Shown: one piece after another, positions 6,261 through 9,062 of the stretch
Numbering within the stretch: the stretch's first letter is position 1
Layout of the letters: each line of letters starts with the position of its first letter
Assembly (NCBI GenBank): GCA_964455375.1
Contig: CAYVXE010000155.1
Coordinates: 1-9,062, forward strand
From: CAYVXE01 sp964455375
GTDB lineage: Bacteria > Zhuqueibacterota > Zhuqueibacteria > Oceanimicrobiales > Oceanimicrobiaceae
Length of the DNA stretch: 9,062 nt
Direction of reading: 5' to 3'
The notes under the pieces: model-generated
Databases searched by the model: none
The model's input: only the letters and a program-made list of their open reading frames with translations
What the model was told of the DNA's origin: nothing
Translations under genes and position numbers: made by a program

Positions 6261-8666
6261 TTGCGAACAAAAATCACAAACTATCTCTGCATGACGTTCG
6301 TTCTACTGCTGACTGTTGCACCGGTTGCAGCCCAGGACGACATCCGGCAAACGCCGTTCATTAAACTTACTGCGGATCACCTTAAACTCGGCGATGTTCT
6401 GCAGGAGTTCCAGAAGCAAAGCCATATTCGTTTAGTGTACGCCAATTCCCTGGTCGATTCATTTACGGTGTTTACACAAATTGCCGATCCGCCGTATAAA
6501 GCGTTAAAGAAAATCCTTCTGGGAACGCCGTTCGATTTCATCCGGGAAAATTACGATTTCTGGGTCATCGTCCCACGTGCTAAAACCCGAAATCTTCCTT
6601 CGGATTTATCCGGTAAAATCATCGATGAGCGCAGCCTGGAATCCATTTCCGGTGCAAACATTTATTTAGAGAACATAAAGCTGGCCTCAACGACCAATTC
6701 ATTGGGCTACTTTGAACTCAATAAAATCCCACCGGGTGCCGTGCATCTGCTCATTCATCGAATCGGTTATGAGAAAAAGATGGTCACAATTCCGCTTCCC
6801 GGAAACTCCCGGCGGTATTTAAATATTAAATTAAAACCTTTGCCGGTGGATATGCCGGAAGTGCTCATTGAAGATCGGTTTGCAAAAAAGCACTTTGACG
6901 TTGCGGTCACAAAACAGATCATCAGCAAGCAACAACTTCAAATAGCGCCGGTGGCCAACGATGGGGATATTTTTGAAATCGTGCACCAGCTTCCGGGCGT
7001 CAGCCGCAGGGACTTACAGGACGTCTTTCCGCACATCGAAGGAGGCAGTGCCACGGAAGTGCAGGTGGAATTGGACGGTGTTCCCATTTACGTACCCACG
7101 TACGGCGAAAACCGGCGCAGCATTTTCTCTACCAACCTCATCGACTCCTTTACGCTGTACCGAACCGGATATGGCGTCGAACACGGTGAAGCGCTCTCCG
7201 GCATTGTCGCGCTGCAAACCAAAACGACCGGACAGGCGACAAACTTAAATCTGAGCGTCACCGGCATTGGTTTAAATGTGAACAGGCAATTCAAAAAAAT
7301 TACCTGGACAAGCGCCTGGCGCAGCGGCAAAGAGAACAGCAATTTTGAAATTAACAATTTTCTCGGCCATGACTTTTTCAACAAGTTACATCTTCAACTG
7401 TCCCCCGGGAAATCGCTTTCGTTCCTGTCTCTGGTCAGTTACGGAGCGTTCGCACAAAGCAACAGTCAAAAGACGGACAATTTATTCTCTAACAATTTTG
7501 GCCTGACCTATCGATTCAACTCGGGAAGCGGCACAAAACACTCGCTGCTGTTTTACCGCTCGGATTTGCAGGGAAAGCAGCATGAAACCGGTTTCAAGTG
7601 GCATTGGCAAAACCAGATTGGAAGGCATTTCGCAACCACGGCAGGAGTGGACGCGTTTCAACTCGACAGCCGTGGGACCGTGACTCTGGACAGTCTTGTG
7701 GTTTTCAAATACATCCGGGAAACGTTCATTGACATCGATCCCTTTTCAACAAATGTCTTCCAACAAAAAGCCACGCTCATTTCCCCCTTTGTGGGTTTGA
7801 ATTTCAGGCAAAAGTTGTTGCACGGTCAGGCCGGCGTTCGGGTGCCCATGGAATTGCAGACCGGTGTGACAAAACCGGAGCAGCGCGCACAACTCACCTT
7901 CCTTCCTGTACAAACGCTACATATCTCCGTTGCCGGTGGCAGGATTTACCAGTTCACCGACCGCAGCTACGCGTCGGAAGCGAAATCCGGTGACAAATCC
8001 GGAACCGGTGAATTTCTCATAACCACTCCGGTGGACGAACCATCTTACGCGGATCATCTTCGGGGCGAAGTGTTGCTGTCATTGACACCCGGAGTCTCCT
8101 TTTCTTTTTCGCTGTTTAAAAAGAACTACCACTTTAACAATCGCGCCTATCTGGCCAGAATCAACAATCTGGTCTGGCTGATTCCTTTGCAGAACGGCAG
8201 CAGCAAAGGCGCTGAATTCTGGCTCAGTAAAACCACCGGGCGCCTGCAAGGCTGGCTGAGCCTGACCCTGAATCATGAGCGTTATCAAAATAATCACGGC
8301 ACTGAATTCCGGCCATATTTTAACCGTAAACGAATTTTCAATGCATCGTTACGTTACATTGCAGCCAAACAATGGATTTTCAAATGGCAATATTTCAAAT
8401 CGGATGGCTATCCGTTCCGGAACTGGGACAATCCCGATGTTAAAATCGATCCCACTCTCTCTTCCGGAGCTTTTACGCAAACCTTTTTAGTGACGCCTGA
8501 AAATACGGGTACGCTCAATCAGATGGCGTTCGGGGTGGATTTTTCGTTTGCCGGAATTGCCAGACAAAACACACTCAGCCTGGTGCTGCTGAAAACATTG
8601 GAAGACCGCTTTGACGCTACTACGGATAAATTCAAATTGTGGGGGTCGTTAAATTTGTCGTTTTAG
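6261..8666 (+). CDS. TonB-dependent outer-membrane receptor/transducer with STN domain
   Basis: This is an 801-residue outer-membrane protein that probably imports or senses a ligand and signals to FecR. A signal peptide covers residues 1-24 (hydrophobic TFVLLLTVAPVAA, likely cut before Gln25). The STN signalling domain (about 33-106) holds LKLGDVLQEFQKQSHIRLVY. A carboxypeptidase-regulatory-like beta-sandwich follows (about 115-197, LSGKIIDERSLESISGANIY...LGYFELNKIPPG). The plug domain (about 208-321) has VQVELDGVPIYVP and YGVEHGEALSGIVALQTK. A beta-barrel of roughly 480 residues ends in a C-terminal Phe (LNLSF), the usual outer-membrane targeting end. The start is TTG at 6261, with AAGAG upstream; the next ATG (6291) would remove the charged part of the signal peptide. 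The protein is shorter than SusC-type porins and no SusD gene follows. The ligand is unknown. Confidence 0.93.
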   Translation: MRTKITNYLCMTFVLLLTVAPVAAQDDIRQTPFIKLTADHLKLGDVLQEFQKQSHIRLVYANSLVDSFTVFTQIADPPYKALKKILLGTPFDFIRENYDFWVIVPRAKTRNLPSDLSGKIIDERSLESISGANIYLENIKLASTTNSLGYFELNKIPPGAVHLLIHRIGYEKKMVTIPLPGNSRRYLNIKLKPLPVDMPEVLIEDRFAKKHFDVAVTKQIISKQQLQIAPVANDGDIFEIVHQLPGVSRRDLQDVFPHIEGGSATEVQVELDGVPIYVPTYGENRRSIFSTNLIDSFTLYRTGYGVEHGEALSGIVALQTKTTGQATNLNLSVTGIGLNVNRQFKKITWTSAWRSGKENSNFEINNFLGHDFFNKLHLQLSPGKSLSFLSLVSYGAFAQSNSQKTDNLFSNNFGLTYRFNSGSGTKHSLLFYRSDLQGKQHETGFKWHWQNQIGRHFATTAGVDAFQLDSRGTVTLDSLVVFKYIRETFIDIDPFSTNVFQQKATLISPFVGLNFRQKLLHGQAGVRVPMELQTGVTKPEQRAQLTFLPVQTLHISVAGGRIYQFTDRSYASEAKSGDKSGTGEFLITTPVDEPSYADHLRGEVLLSLTPGVSFSFSLFKKNYHFNNRAYLARINNLVWLIPLQNGSSKGAEFWLSKTTGRLQGWLSLTLNHERYQNNHGTEFRPYFNRKRIFNASLRYIAAKQWIFKWQYFKSDGYPFRNWDNPDVKIDPTLSSGAFTQTFLVTPENTGTLNQMAFGVDFSFAGIARQNTLSLVLLKTLEDRFDATTDKFKLWGSLNLSF

Positions 8667-8682
8667 CCTAAATAATTTATGA

Positions 8683-8766
8683 GCCACCAAGGTTCAAAGA
8701 CACAAAGTAATTAAAAAACAAAGCGATAAGAACCTTTATTATTTTGTTTGTTCGTGCCTTCGCGGC
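8683..8766. repeat. Imperfect inverted repeat, AAG-type unit (repeat A)
   Basis: The left arm at 8683-8705 (starting GCCACCAAGGTTCAAAGACA) and the reverse complement of the right arm at 8744-8766 (starting GCCGCGAAGGCACGAACAAA) match at 16 of 23 positions. They are separated by 38 AT-rich bases. Each arm is a degenerate tandem of words ending in AAG or AAGG at an 8-9 base period. This fits a dispersed intergenic repeat able to form a long imperfect hairpin. No coding capacity is evident. Confidence 0.55.
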
Positions 8767-8830
8767 AAGAATTTATAGTATTACAAGTGAACTCTTGCAA
8801 AAAAATACAAACTTTTGATTAAAAAATTTT

Positions 8831-9007
8831 AACGCAGAGGCCGCCTGCCTCTCGCGTCCGCGACGCAGATAGGAGACGTACAGGCAGGCAAAGTTCGCAG
8901 AGAAAAGAAGTATTAAGAACAAAGCATTTAGAATCAATGGGTCAGATTATAATAACACATCTTCATGAGAATTGTCCTTCCTCTGTGTCCTCCGCGCTCT
9001 CTGCGTC
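8831..9007. repeat. Imperfect inverted repeat, GCAGAG-type unit (repeat B), interrupted
   Basis: The left arm has ACGCAGAGG (8832-8840) and, after an insertion, GCAAAGTTCGCAGAG (8888-8902). The right arm (8981-9007), read in reverse complement, contains ACGCAGAGAGCGCGG followed by AGGACACAGAG. If 8841-8887 is removed from the left arm, the two arms align as one degenerate repeat. The right arm reads as three 9-base words, each ending in GAGA or GAGG. The style matches repeat A, so the two are probably the same class of dispersed element. Confidence 0.5.
8843..8889. repeat. GC-rich nested palindromic element inside repeat B
   Basis: GCCTGCCT (8843-8850) and AGGCAGGC (8882-8889) are perfect 8-base inverted repeats around 31 bases. 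The interior contains GCGTC-CGC-GACGC (8854-8866), a 5-bp stem with a 3-base loop. The element is far richer in GC than the flanking DNA and splits the left arm of repeat B, so it looks like a separate small element that inserted there. Ends and target duplication cannot be set from one copy. Confidence 0.5.
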
Positions 9008-9062
9008 AATGTGCTTGTGGCTCTCTGCCATGGTCATAAATATGAAGGTTAAATTGCGGCTT

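Larger units (their letters stand above)
8667..9062. other. Gene-free tail with dispersed-type repeats
   Basis: No credible gene, tRNA or other RNA gene was seen in these 396 bases after the receptor stop codon. The segment is AT-rich except for the repeat units listed separately (8683-8766 and 8831-9007). No strong T-tailed terminator was found for the receptor transcript. The window ends without reaching the next gene. Confidence 0.6.

Noticed and set aside
6961..7384. Overlapping open frames on both strands inside the receptor plug and barrel region
   Set aside because: They are rich in Arg, Ser and Pro, as expected of shadow frames. They lie fully inside a continuous, domain-consistent 801-residue receptor.
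8683..9030. Possible CRISPR array in the repeat-rich tail
   Set aside because: There are only two inverted, imperfect units without regular spacer lengths or identical direct repeats, and no cas genes are in view.
8667..9062. tRNA or small RNA gene in the tail
   Set aside because: No cloverleaf-compatible set of stems or T-loop consensus was seen, and the visible structure is explained by the repeat units.

Overview
The window looks like a fragment of a Gram-negative chromosome, probably from the FCB group (Bacteroidota, Calditrichota, KSB1-type lineages and relatives). Two things support this. The plus strand carries a sigma factor / FecR anti-sigma factor / STN-bearing outer-membrane receptor trio, and its FecR has the C-terminal domain typical of Bacteroidota-type proteins. 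The ribosomal protein bS16 has a long, charged, Ala/Glu/Lys-rich tail of a kind I associate with that group. The phylum assignment is inference; no rRNA gene is present.

Minus strand, 191-4319: a tightly packed core-translation operon transcribed ffh -> rpsP -> khpA -> rimM -> trmD -> rplS. It encodes the SRP GTPase, ribosomal protein bS16, a small KH RNA-binding protein, a 16S maturation factor, the tRNA m1G37 methyltransferase and ribosomal protein bL19. This order is widely conserved in bacteria. A good sigma-70-like promoter (4406-4434) lies upstream of ffh. Between it and the ffh ATG is a perfect 12-bp hairpin followed by five T residues, which could be an attenuator. A terminator-like stem followed by five T residues (112-167) closes the operon after rplS.

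Plus strand, 4575-8666: a cell-surface signalling cassette in the order ECF sigma factor, FecR-type transmembrane anti-sigma factor, TonB-dependent transducer. The transducer has a signal peptide, STN domain, carboxypeptidase-regulatory-like domain, plug and beta-barrel. In known systems of this kind, ligand binding at the receptor is passed through the STN domain to FecR, which releases or activates the sigma factor. The gap between the sigma gene and fecR carries a GGGGTA-N14-CGTCTA sequence behind an A/T tract. This looks like an ECF-type promoter and would give an autoregulatory loop driving fecR and the receptor separately from the sigma gene. No SusD-like partner or substrate enzyme is present, so the ligand cannot be named.

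Tail, 8667-9062: 396 bases without a credible gene. It contains two imperfect inverted-repeat units built from degenerate 8-9-base AAG/GAG-type words. One of them is interrupted by a smaller GC-rich palindromic element (8843-8889). These look like dispersed intergenic repeats, one nested in another.

Overall the window is mostly well-understood biology. The parts worth a second look are the ECF promoter, the ffh leader hairpin, the bS16 tail, the orphan receptor and the nested repeats.
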